Assembly (NCBI GenBank): GCA_030549495.1
Contig: JAUIRK010001051.1
Location: forward strand, 1,240,001-1,304,000
Source: Nectonema munidae
Taxonomy: Eukaryota; Nematomorpha; Nectonematoida; Nectonematidae
Reading direction: 5' to 3'
DNA: 64,000 nucleotides
Shown here: piece by piece, positions 54,154-64,000 of the stretch
How the letters are laid out: each line of letters begins with the position of its first letter
Numbering within the stretch: the first letter of the stretch is position 1
Made by a program: the position numbers and the translations under genes
Notes under the pieces: generated by a model
The model's database searches: none
What the model saw: only the letters and a program-made list of their open reading frames with translations
What the model was told of the DNA's origin: nothing

Positions 54154-56404
54154 CTGAAATCAAACAAAAAAATTCATTTTTATTAAAATAAAAACGTGGA
54201 TAGTTGCGATATCGTATAATTTAAAAAATTTCATATAAACATTTTAGCTTTTTTTAGAGAAAGAGAGAGAGTGAAAAACAATATTTATCTATACAGCTTC
54301 TGAGCTTTGAAAAGAAGAAGTTTGTAAATTATTTCATCAATGTTTATTGATATTGAAACGCATTTTTTTATATATATAAATGCGTAATTTTATGTAATTG
54401 AACAAAATATTGACAAATGCAAATGGAAAATCAGACTCAATATTTATAAAACGGTTAGGAACAATAAAGATTATAATTACTTGATTTAAAAAAATTGCAA
54501 AGAATTCAATAATCTCATTACAACTTGTGAATGAGCAGAGGAAGTGTGATAAAAAAATCCATACTGAGAAAAAGCATGTTTGGCGGGTGAACATATGGTA
54601 AAATAAATACTCACGTCTTTCAAAAGAAGTGATCTCGTTTGATATTTTCCTAAAAATGGTTTATACTGTCGTAAGCAGTTCGTTCTTTATTTTTACATAA
54701 TGAGTTTGAGTATCAATGTTAATATTAAAAAAATTCAATTATAAATGTTGTAAACACAGTAAACCCTGTTTATAACCGTCAAACATGGGACCCTTTGAAA
54801 ATGCCCGTTTTAGACAAGTGACCATTCAATGAAGTGAACGTTAAAACACGTTTTACTGTAATTGCTTATCAAGAAGCCTCTAAAACGAGTACACCTATTT
54901 ATATATAAGAAATTCCATTTTCTGGATTAGGCCTGATGTTGCCAAGGATGTAGGTTGTTCACCTCAAGTTGTTTAATTGGTTGCTTGGCATTTTTTAATA
55001 TTATTTAATAATCTTTTACTAAATTATATCTAAAAACAGTTAAATTAATTCAAACTGAGTCTTATTTCTTAGGAAAGGGAGAAATGAAAACGATGTTTAC
55101 AATTCCAAAAATTTAGCAAAGAGATTCATATGAGGCATGAGGGTTGTTAAGCAAGTTCATTAATTTTTGACCTGATTTGAGCCTTGAATCTCTACAACTC
55201 TGAATCTCTACTGAATTCCTAGAACTCGTTTACTTATAAAGAAAGTGTACAATTATTAAGTGTATCAAAAACTTTTCGGTTAGAAATTTTAATAAGCGCA
55301 ATAAAACACATCTGAGTTTTAGAGGTTAAAACCTCGCTAAGAACCCCAGTAAAACACGGTTTTTTATTTTTAAATCTTAAAGGCTCTGAAATAAACACTT
55401 TATCAGGTCTTACTTTTCTTTTTTTAATTAGTAAAAAAAAAAAAAGAATTTTTTAATAATAGTTTTCCAACCACACGACCTCTCATTACTTTAAGCTTTT
55501 TAACAGTTCTCTGATGAATTCCAGATCTCGAGAGATATCAACTTTCGATAAAACAACTTTCAAAAGAAAAAAACAAAAAAAAATAGTGAAAATTTATTAA
55601 TTTTTAAACTATAATTGAATTTTTATTGTGCTTTGAGTTCATATGCTCTTTTTTTAACTGTTCCAATATTTCAATTTTTCAGATTTTAAACTACATCAAT
55701 ATTTTTTACGTTTTTATGGATATTTTGTATTATTCTATTTTTAAGTCGTTATTAATACATAAATATAAAATTTACAACATAGACACTGTATTCAAAGAGA
55801 AATTTATATTATATGTAGTGCCTAAAATTTTTTTGTCTAATAAAACTGGATGAAGGTCCTTTTAGAATATCCAGCTAAAAATTTGGATTAAATACTAAAC
55901 CTTTTAAATTTATCCTTTCCAAATAATAATGCAGAGCATAGAAAAAATATCTTACACACTTTTGTATGAAAACGTGTTCACGTAGGTAAAAAAAAAATTT
56001 TTTTTTCAATAACAGATCATAGTTGTCATGGGACAGGGTAATTTGGGCGCCAACAACAACATAGTAAAAGAAAAGATTTTTAAACTTATATTTCGTAAAA
56101 AACAATCCAGTTTTAATATTTTTTACCTCGATATTTTGTGTGTAGCACGCAAATTGTTGGTATATTTTATGTCGACAAAAAAATTGATCAAAATTTTGTT
56201 TTGCCATTGTTTTAAATACTTCATTGGCATATGCGTGAGCGTTCATATTAAAGAAAAAAATAAAGCGATATAAGGAAATCTACACATTAGCGAATCACAT
56301 ACAGCGACGAGCACTGACTTCATAGCTGGGGAAAAAATTCTGATTTTTTCATTCGGGGATTACCCTGCAAAAAACTATTCGAGAATGTTAGTTCAAGAAC
56401 TTAC
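54154..56404. other. CEBPZ intron C-D
   Basis: AT-rich, with a short GAGA-rich patch at 54258-54280. No element boundaries and no exon-like frame seen. Confidence 0.5.
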
Positions 56405-56493
56405 CATGTAAAGTTCATAAAGTAAGGGATGAGGAAGTGCTTCAATGCCAGAGTAAAGAGGATTTCGCGTTAGTGGATTGAATCCCAAGATTT
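56405..56493 (-). CDS. CEBPZ: CEBPZ/Noc1 exon C
   Basis: The acceptor is CCCATTTTCTAG on minus; the donor is TACATG|GTAAGT, a near-consensus site. The exon has two bases and 29 codons: ILGFNPLTRNPLYSGIEALP, then HPLLYELYM. It matches the family block YDPxxRNPLxCGAExxxLWEL immediately before the HPSV block. Entered in phase 1: the G left by exon B plus AA gives a Glu codon (KREK-E-ILGFNP). Too short to appear as an ORF on its own. The 420-bp hAT MITE begins 40 bases upstream of the acceptor. Confidence 0.93.
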
Positions 56494-56532
56494 CTAGAAA
56501 ATGGGATGAATACAGAATGGATTTGTCTAATG

Positions 56533-56952
56533 CAGTGATTCCCAGCTGGTGTGCCGCGGCACTAAAGGGTTACGTAAGATTTTTTAAGGGTGCCGCCAAA
56601 TTCAGGGTAAAAATTGTATTAATTTCATTCTCTCTGCTTTTATTGTCTAGTTAACAATTTAACTTTTATCTTCTTTCACTTGAAGAAGATATGCGGATGG
56701 CATTATCAACAATAAGACCTGATATCAAGAGTTTGTGTTCTAAGCATCAATCGCAAGTTTCACACCAAGTACACACACATGATTCACTCTGGTCTATTTG
56801 TTATTTGTGTGTTATGTCTTATATCATAGTGTATAAATAAATTATAATAAAAAACTATGGAAATTTTAAATAAGTTTTTCCTCAATAAGTGCAAGGAATT
56901 TTTAAAAGGCTCGCCAAGGGTGCCGCAAACTAAAATAGGTTGGGAACCACTG
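56533..56952 (-). mobile_element. 420-bp internally deleted hAT with perfect duplication
   Basis: Flanked by GTCTAATG at 56525-56532 and 56953-56960. Ends are CAGTGATTCCCAGCTGG (left) and CAGTGGTTCCCAACC (right, on minus). The left subterminal sequence carries GTGCCGCGGCACT, the right GGCGAGCC and CCGCAAAC. Between them, on plus, is the very end of a ZBED5-like transposase: SLEEDMRMALSTIRPDIKSL then CSKHQSQVSH. So this MITE arose by internal deletion of an autonomous ZBED5-like hAT. It lies in CEBPZ intron B-C. Confidence 0.93.
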
Positions 56953-58393
56953 GTCTAATGTATAAACATTCTGAAGTTAAAAAAAGTTTTATTTACCTTA
57001 CCTATATCTAGAAATGTTAATATTCGAGTTGAAAAAATATCAGAAACTAGTTAAATAGGTTCAAGAATTAGAAAAGAGAAAGAAAAACTAAAACTTACTC
57101 AATAATCACGATAAAATTCATTGGAAACCAAATTGTTCGCTGATAAGTTCATATAAATCCGAAAACAAGATTAAAATAACGGGAGACCAATTTTTACAAA
57201 GAATATATATAAAAAAAGTTTAATTAATAGAAGAAGAATCATGAAAGCATCAGAAAAGGTGAATCATGAAGGCAGCTTCCTGGCCTTATGATTTATCGTG
57301 CAAATACGTATAATTTTTAGATCTATTTTGTGAAATAAGTTCTTTCTTCTTCTTCTAATTAATAAATATGTTCCCAGAAATTTGACAAGTTAAGAGTGGC
57401 AAAAGTTTTGTTCATCGTCATTTTATCATCATATGTAATGAGAGAAATTTCAAAATCACAATATAAAATATAATGAGTTATTAACGAGAAATATAGTAAG
57501 ATATCAGGACAAATCTTTATAAAAAAGAATATTTCGACTTTATGAGCCTTTTTCAACGTAAGTCAGCAGAACAGGGAGGGAAGACACAAATCCATTTTTT
57601 CCGCTTTTTGCTTGATTTAGTTGAAAAAGACTTTCGTTTATAAAATTACAATATCACAGCCATTCTTTATTAAGTTCAGTTTAAGTTTTTTTATTATTAA
57701 AATACATACACAAGTTTTTTATTTATTTATTAGGTGTCTACGTTTCTTTATTAAGCTCAGTACTAAGATAATTAAAATAAAAGTCTTTTAGAGAAATGCA
57801 CAAACGTGAAGATAATCTCAAAAATTTTAAAAATCTTGAACATTAAAAATTAGCGCAAAAATTGTCAAATTATTGACTTTTTATAGTAAAAAATTGACCT
57901 AAAATAAAAAAAACTTTAAGAAATTTTTTTTTATTAAAAATTGTAAATATATTTTTTTTAAGAAAAAATTTTTTTTTAGAAAATATTTTCTACTTTTGCC
58001 AAAAGCTTTTTTTGTGATAACTTAGATTCTACATAATTTCAGACTTTGGATACTCGGTTTTATTTGTAAACACAATTTGATCTTAAAAAAATTTTCTCAA
58101 ACACTTTTGTCAGTTAAAATATCCTGAAACATCGAGGATTAGAGCACATCCTAGGAATTTGAATCTTTTAAATCTCAAGTTTTGAAAACGAAGGGACACG
58201 GGTGCCCAATTGAAATGAGAAATATCAAAAAGGAAACAAAACGCCATAAATTATTTTAACAAAATATTGACCTAATCCAAAAATATTGACTTGAAAAAAT
58301 CTCAGAAATTTTAATTGGAAAAAATTGACTTTGTTGATTTTAATTTCTCTATTCATCACCTATTTTGAATGAGTGGGAAAAACAAAAAAAAAC

Positions 58394-58625
58394 CTTTTTC
58401 CCGTTTTAAGCTGAGCCAAGTAGAATTATCTTGTTCATCTTCACTTCCAGATGAAGCGTTTGCATCGTTTCCACTTTGAGCATTTTGTGAAAAGAATTTT
58501 GCTGTTGAAGAAGCTTTGAACAAGTCAGGAAATGTCTTTTCGAGTTCCAGCAAAATAATTAAAAAGCTGCAAGCAAAGGATGGGGAGGAGTACAAACAAA
58601 ATTGACAAACTCTTTTCGTAATCGT
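58394..58625 (-). CDS. CEBPZ: CEBPZ/Noc1 exon B (CBF domain)
   Basis: The acceptor is TTTCTTTTAAAAG on minus; the donor is GAAAAAG|GTTTTT. The exon has 77 codons and one base. It reads TITKRVCQFCLYSSPSFACS, then FLIILLELEKTFPDL, an acidic linker SGNDANASSGSEDEQDNSTW and LSLKREK. Joined to exon A it gives SRVK-TITKRVCQFC...SFACSFLIILLELEKT. This is the family pattern RVKAFVKRLLQV...PFICGxLYLxSEILK. It is entered in phase 0 and left in phase 1. A TTG at 58595 could be taken for an alternative start, but the frame is open to the acceptor. Confidence 0.93.
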
Positions 58626-60227
58626 CTTTTAAAAGAAATAAAATCAGAGATGGAGTAAGTCAAGTAAAAAGCAAGTAATGAAAAGATGAAGCCCCTCATG
58701 CAGAGGCGAATCTACAAATTTATGGAGAAAGAGTTCATCAAAAAAATTAAAGTAGACAAAGTCTTTATTCCTGTGACAGTATTTTACTTACTGTGGCCGA
58801 TTCTAAGGTCAAAGCCAAGTTTTTTTATCACGTCTTATAGATAAACCTTTTAAAAGTGGATGAATCTAAATACTTAAATTTATATGGACAAAAATTATTT
58901 GTGAAGATAGAATAGGAGTGATATTTCATAAACAAGTTAGATTTTATTATCTTTTTGCCAAAATTTATTTCTTTGGCTCATAGGAGATGAAGTTTCAAAA
59001 TTTTTTGTTTATAAGTTAATTAGAAAATGTTTTTTAGTGACAAAAAAATTTGATGAATTGAGAAAAAGATGCTGGAAGCACAATTTAGAACAAGTTTAGA
59101 AGATAATTTTGCAGAAATGTGTTAATGTGGATAAAATTTCGATTTGAATAAACTTATATCCAATTTGACTCAAATATTTTAATTTGATTTTTTTAATTCA
59201 ATGAATTAATTATGCAATCTTTGGTTCACACATACATACAAAATTCCCTCAGCCACTAAAGGTAAATTAAAATAAACAAGTGGGGTATATGTCTAGTCCC
59301 CTCTCCTCATCTCTACATTTAAAATATATTGAAAAATTATCCAATGCATTTAATAAATTATTGCAAGTACCATAATCAGTACACATTATAAAGGATTGGG
59401 ATAATTGAAGTCTATTTACACTGAATTTAAACAAGACATGGAAAAAATATCCTAATTTATTCAGAATATCTGAAATTCGGATTAACGAGAAGCAACTGTA
59501 GTCATAACTGAGTAAAAGTGATATATTTCAAATTTTATAGGAGGTAGGGTGATTATTTCTGAAAGTGATTCCTATGATGTGTCGAATTATTTTGTGTTAT
59601 CATTTATTAGATTTTAGAAAAAAGCTTTTCCCATCCATGCCAAATAAATGAAATTTGTTTCAAAGTGAGTAGCTAATTTTTCATTATTTTTTTTAAAATA
59701 TTTAATCTAATTCAAAAATATCTTAATAAAAATTCTATACAGGGCTAAATACTTTCAAAAGGAACACATTGGTCACCGTGTTTAGATCGTGATTCCTTTG
59801 ATGCTAGCAACTTACTTCCTTGTGAACAAATTATTACGCAATTGATGTAATGTGGAATAAATTGAAATGAATTGTTTTAAAATCTCCTCTTAAAATGTCA
59901 TCTACTACTCTAACAAGAAAATGTTAGAAATGTTAAATGTTATTTTTTAATGTTTATCAAGCATTAAAAATACTTATTTGGTTTTATTGCATATAAGCAG
60001 AATTGTTTAATGCTTTGTCCAAATGATGTTCCAGAAAAAAGAATAGATTGTTGAGATCACGATTGCCCAGCTAGAAGACACATAAGCACTTGCGTATTCA
60101 TTTCTAAGTCAGAAAAAACTTCTCAATTTATGGATAAGATTTGACCAAGTTTCTTAAGAGTTTCTTATCAATTCGTTTTAAGTCCATTTTAATACGATTT
60201 GTATTCGATGATCTACATCAATCTCAG

Positions 60228-60326
60228 GCTCAAGGGCGAGATCCGGTACCCGATGGCCTAACGTTCGGTCCGCCACCTCGAGCAGAAAACTTAGTTGCAA
60301 CGGTAGAAACATCGTCACTTCCCTTC
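60228..60326 (+). CDS. GC-rich exon-like island in a CEBPZ intron, unidentified
   Basis: Plus strand, opposite to CEBPZ. A CATCAATCTCAG acceptor, 33 codons in a symmetric 0-0 phase, then a CTTC|GTAAGTAC donor. The peptide is AQGRDPVPDGLTFGPPPRAE, then NLVATVETSSLPF. It is rich in CpG and GC while the flanks are AT-rich. I do not recognise it. It could be an exon of a nested gene on the plus strand or a remnant of a mobile element. No neighbouring plus-strand exon was found within a few kb. Confidence 0.4.
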
Positions 60327-60419
60327 GTAAGTACTTCCTTCATTGACAGGCATAAAAGAAAAGGAGCTGGGATGTTCGATGTCTTTTGCTCGTCATAGAA
60401 GCTGACTTTGCCTATGCTT

Positions 60420-61740
60420 TTATTTGGTGTGGAGTATCAAGAAAAAAACACAATATCAATTTAGTGTTGCATCACTAAGCGGGCATACCTTCCCATGACA
60501 AGAAGCTAGGTAGTGTGAGTTGGTGTTTAATATTTATGTCTGAATATAAAACCTGATTATTTTTTCAAAAGAAAAATAACTGTTTAATTTTGAAAGCATT
60601 ATAGTTGTTGATTCCAATTCAAAATAGATTAAAATTCTTGTTAGATTTACCCAATTTTAATTCAAAGAAAATATCATGCTCAACATTGTGTCTGGAGAAA
60701 CGTAGTTATTACTACATTAGAATTGTTTAGCAGCCATGCTGTGGTGGTATATGAAGTTTTGTTTGATAGCATAATTTCATTGATTTATTTATTTTTAACT
60801 TTAAAATCTGCATTTCTGTTATACTCAGCGGTCTGCGATCCTGTGAGTTAAGGTCAAAAAAGTTGACTTCAAGCGTCTGGCCTTCAAACATGAATGGAAA
60901 AAGTACCTTTTATCGAGCGCTTTGGACATGCACGTTGATTCATATGCTTGAAGACTATTACTGTCATGACCAAATACAACATACATCGCAACTGGTAGAC
61001 AGAACACCGAACAATAAACCTGCGTCGATTTCTGCAGCCAATAGGATATTTGAGATAGTTTGGCTTCCTTTGTCAGAAAAACCCCTCTCACACTGATCAC
61101 TTATCCAACCAATACACGCTTTCTATGATACAGCATCCACTTTGAGGCGCTTTGTTTGTCGCTCCTGCGAGCAGCCAGTTCTCAAAAAGCCACCATGAAA
61201 AGATTGCCTGCCTTCGAGCTACAAAGAACCATTATATGTTTTTTCAAATCCAAAGATTAGCAACACAGGTTTACAGTTACTCAACAAACTTTGCAAAGCA
61301 AAAAAATAAATATGTTCAGCAGATTAAAATTAAATCAATCTTTGTTAATTTGCTTAGCTTTGAGCATCTTTGGCAATTTTAACCTTTTAGGCCCAGGTTA
61401 TATTTTAATTAATTAATTATATAATTTAAGGAAGAATGTTTTATTATATGCAATACTGGTGACCCAGTGAGCAAGAAAGTAATAAAAGAAATATCAAACA
61501 AGCAAAAAAGTCATTAAAAAATATTTTAACATAAAAATTGCCTTTATTGAAGCGTAAGAATTATATAAAAAAATAGAGTGTATTTAATATATTAGTTCTC
61601 AAGTAATCTCAAAATTGTTAATTAATAAAATAGACTTTATTTATTTTAGCTGCACTAATTTATAGGTTTGATTTAAGAAATAAGATTATCTTAAGAATTA
61701 ATTTTATAATAAAGTGAAAATTAAGCTTACGAACTTGGAG
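60420..61740. other. CEBPZ intron A-B, upstream part
   Basis: 60825-61200 is GC-richer than the rest and is open on both strands for 80-90 codons, but no frame shows a recognisable motif, so it looks like an old element. The rest is AT-rich sequence with (TTAA) words at 61409-61424. Confidence 0.35.
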
Positions 61741-61795
61741 AGATAAAATGTTAAAAAATAATAAAAAGATAAATAAAATTTTTAGAGTGAAAAAC

Positions 61796-61998
61796 CTTAA
61801 CTCTGCTGTAGTTGCCATCGTGCTTCAAGGCTTTATACAACAAACTCATAAACATGGAATTGAGAGAAGACTTTTCAAAGATTGGATCCAAGAACTTGGC
61901 ATACAAACAGGAATAAAACCTGGATGTTGTTGAATCACTATTTCCACCACTTTCCAAGCCCACACAAACTTGAAAGATAATGCTCAAGGCTCGAATAC
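61796..61998 (-). CDS. CEBPZ: CEBPZ/Noc1 exon A (CBF domain core)
   Basis: The acceptor is CATGTGTTTAG on minus; the donor is GTTAAG|GTTTTT. The exon has two bases and 67 codons. It reads IRALSIIFQVCVGLESGGNS, then DSTTSRFYSCLYAKFLDPIF, EKSSLNSMFMSLLYKALKHD and GNYSRVK. CEBPZ has SIQALMLLFQV then SDRYYVALYRKLLDP and MFLNLIYKSLKAD in the same order. CEBPZ/Mak21 proteins act in the nucleolus in assembly of the 60S ribosomal subunit; the vertebrate protein was first described as a CCAAT-binding activator. The exon is entered in phase 1. The start of the protein (about the first half) lies beyond the right edge of the window: nothing matching upstream blocks is seen at 62.0-64.0 kb. Confidence 0.93.
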
Positions 61999-62389
61999 CT
62001 AAACACATGTACATCCTAAAACTGAACTAAAACTAAACAACCTTTTTTAAATAATTCAAAAAGTCTTTTGAAACTCAAAATTCAATTAAAAAGGGAAAAC
62101 AAGTCAATATAAAAAAGAATGAAAAGTTGATAAAACATAAAGAAATTTAAAAAAATTAGGAAAAAATGACTAGTCAATTCAAATAAAACTTTGACAATTT
62201 CGCAAATAAAGTTATCATTTTTGGCGTTTCAACCAGCGCACAAATCCATACATAGTTGGTGCAAGGTGCCCTATTTAAACGAAGATAGTAAAGTGAAAAA
62301 AGTATCGAATTTAATTTAATTTTATATTTGAATTATTTAAAATAAAAATTCTTGACTAGATTAACAAAGGAAAATTACAAAAAAGTGAT

Positions 62390-63726
62390 GATAAACACCC
62401 TGCATGATGAAACCAGTAATGTTCTTCTTGGAGAAGCGAGTGCAAAGAAGATGCAGCAAGTGTACCCCTTCAATCAAATAATACTATACAGAGGTGCATT
62501 TTTAAAATGTCTATGGATGTGAAGGAACGGGTTTTGACTGAAATCAAAGGTTCCTCTTTGTTCTTCTTTCAACTCGACAAGTTAACAGATGTAAGGTCAT
62601 GTTCTAAGTTGCTTGTCTTCGTGAGATACATAAATTCAGGTGACATCGAAAACCAATTCTTATTCTGCAGTGCACTTGAAACGATAGCAAAAGCTGATGA
62701 TGTCATGAAAAAAGTTTCAACTTTTTTTCAAGACGAAGATCTTCAATGGGAAAACGTGTGTGGGTTTTGTACGGGTGGGGCACGAGCTATGCTGGGATTG
62801 AATCAGGATTCCACTCGAAAGTGAAAAAGCTATCACCTTAAGCAAAGGCGTTCACTCCATGATTCACCGGTGTGCTCTCGGCTGTGAGACTGTCCCTGCT
62901 TGAAGTACGTTGATTGTCGAAAGGAAACGTCATTAATCGTATGTTTGAAATGAAATAAATTTATTTCTATGCTATTCCTGTAGACTCAAGAAAGAAAAGT
63001 TCCTGTAGCTCACTTTGAAAATGAGGCATGGAATAAAAGGGTTGTTTACATACCTGATATTTTCGACCAGCTGAACAAGCTAAATGTGAAGCTTCAAGAA
63101 GGGATACACATGTTCTCCTTTTTCAAGAAGTCTTCGAGCCTTTGTTTTCAAACTGCAGAACTGGAATCGAAAAATCAATCTTGGAAACATCGTTATGTTT
63201 TAAAAACTTTGGGGAGTGACGGATGAGTCTCAGATCCAACTGGATTAGTTCCTCAAGGATGAGATTACCAAAGTCTCTAGAAAAGGAAGTAGGCCCTGGT
63301 ATGGAACACATTTTGTACTGAGCGTGATGTATCGAGCATACCAGATGATATCCAAGATGAATTTCTGGATCTAAGGACCGACTCTTCAGCCCGTTATCTC
63401 TTCCAAGAATATTCCAAGGATATATTTCTTAGAGACTAGCTCTAACAAACGTTCGGCCACGAATTGCAAAGCTTGCTGCTGAAAAGCAGCATCAGGCATC
63501 TCACTAGCTGGGTTGGATAGCTGTTCAAACATATCTATGTTTTTTTGTAAATGATCAATGAGACTAAATTTGCTAATAAATAATCACAAATTTTTTTAGA
63601 TGTTTCTATCCTCTCCTTTCCAGAAAATAAAAAAATTGAGCTGATGGTAGTAAGCACTAAGTAGGAGGTCACATGACTTCCTACTTAGTGCTAAGGAGTC
63701 ACGAGTGTTAAAAGGTTGAACCCCTG
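62390..63726 (+). mobile_element. ZBED5-like hAT relic with CAGGGGTTC right end
   Basis: Plus strand: LLGEASAKKMQQVYPFN near 62430, then an open 106-codon piece at 62507 with DVKERVLTEIKGSSLFFFQL, KLTDVRSCSKLLVFVRYINS, and VCGFCTGGARAMLGLNQDS, equal to the conserved VCTDGAPAMLG of ZBED5-like transposases. Later pieces are IFDQLNKLNVKLQEGIHMFS near 63060 and a decayed C-terminus. The right end on minus is CAGGGGTTCAACCTTTTAAC, with GTATATAG following at 63727. The left end was not found. Several frameshifts. Confidence 0.85.
63653..63692. repeat. 40-bp near-perfect palindrome at the hAT end
   Basis: AGCACTAAGTAGGAGGTCAC followed at once by ATGACTTCCTACTTAGTGCT: the arms pair at 18 of 20 positions with no spacer. 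It lies 34 bases inside the hAT right terminus. Confidence 0.9.
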
Positions 63727-63739
63727 GTATATAGAATGA

Positions 63740-63930
63740 TTGAAAGTAGTTAGCAGATATGATTAATGTTAATACACAAGGCAAGGCAATCCAATACCGG
63801 TTTCGAACTAGTGGGTCTCATCAGTTGGATGCAGGTTGCTATTGACATTTCTGTGAATCGAACTGAGAATGAGGAGCGAGGGTGGAAGCACTGCTTCAAT
63901 TCCTCATCATCTCACCTCGTGTATAAAAAT
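63740..63930. repeat. relative of the 53.3-kb tRNA-like repeat
   Basis: Shares GTAGTTAGCA, GGGTCTCATCA-TTGGATGCA and a B-box-like AATCGAAC in the same order with 53295-53380. Carries an extra CCGGTTTCGAACTAGTGGG before the shared GGGTCTC word. Confidence 0.45.
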
Positions 63931-64000
63931 TTTTTTTGTATATATTAATTTACATATGCTTATTATTATACTTGTTTTGTTTATCTAGATTCTATTCTGG

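Noticed and set aside
58356-58595. Apparent 79-codon gene on minus
   Set aside because: Begins at TTG; the frame is open to an acceptor at 58626 and the end past 58394 is intron. It is CEBPZ exon B.
60825-61100. 91-codon minus frame and overlapping 77-codon plus frame
   Set aside because: Both strands are open, neither shows a family motif, and the region looks like an old non-coding element.
1-64000. Retrovirus-like or other capsid-bearing element
   Set aside because: I found no gag, protease, integrase or capsid-like reading and no long terminal direct repeats; all reverse transcriptases seen are of LINE type.

Overview
This window is eukaryotic, strongly AT-rich and dominated by transposable-element debris. 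The only confident host genes are MRPS24 (uS3m), an intron-split CEBPZ/Noc1 gene on the minus strand, and one unidentified single-exon gene. Long introns, TTAGG-like telomere-type motifs, many hAT elements and RTE-, jockey- and R1-like LINEs suggest an arthropod. A repeat-rich crustacean such as a caligid copepod would fit, but the species is an inference from style, not from a diagnostic marker. I see no prokaryotic genes, no rRNA, no CRISPR array and no retrovirus-like or other capsid-bearing element.

Layout. 0-16 kb: a LINE tail, a decayed LINE (2.1-4.8 kb), a piggyBac-like MITE with TTAA target duplications, a 132-bp MITE, and three hAT transposase relics (10.5-12.3 kb minus, 12.8-14.4 kb minus, 14.8-15.6 kb plus). 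16.7-24.2 kb: MRPS24, a tRNA-derived SINE, and a 614-codon intronless gene of uncertain family with a 61-codon ORF ending 5 bases before its ATG. 24.5-31.8 kb: a LINE RT fragment, a roughly 150-bp satellite array, a three-level nest (LINE in hAT in hAT, both hAT layers with perfect 8-bp target duplications) and a hAT-derived element with an expanded minisatellite. 31.9-38.8 kb: an RTE-like LINE fragment and a jockey/CR1-like LINE split by a 2.1-kb insertion lacking a target duplication and very poor in C. 39-46 kb: a TA-flanked MITE, and an RTE-like LINE with a classic 5' inversion and a 131-bp MITE inside it.

46-62 kb (minus strand): seven consecutive CEBPZ exons. I assembled them by hand from splice sites. 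Every exon length and intron phase is mutually consistent, and the joined protein follows the CBF/Mak21 domain from its middle to the acidic tail. The 5' exons lie beyond the right edge, and the C-terminal exons are not securely located. Introns carry hAT MITEs, SINEs and dispersed repeats, and one intron holds a GC-rich plus-strand exon-like island at 60.2 kb. 62.4-63.7 kb: a ZBED5-like hAT relic ending in a 40-bp near-palindrome and a CAGGGGTTC terminal repeat.

The host genes share a theme only loosely: a mitoribosomal protein and a ribosome-biogenesis factor. The strongest finds are the exon chain of CEBPZ and the well-resolved insertion history (target duplications, nesting, twin priming).
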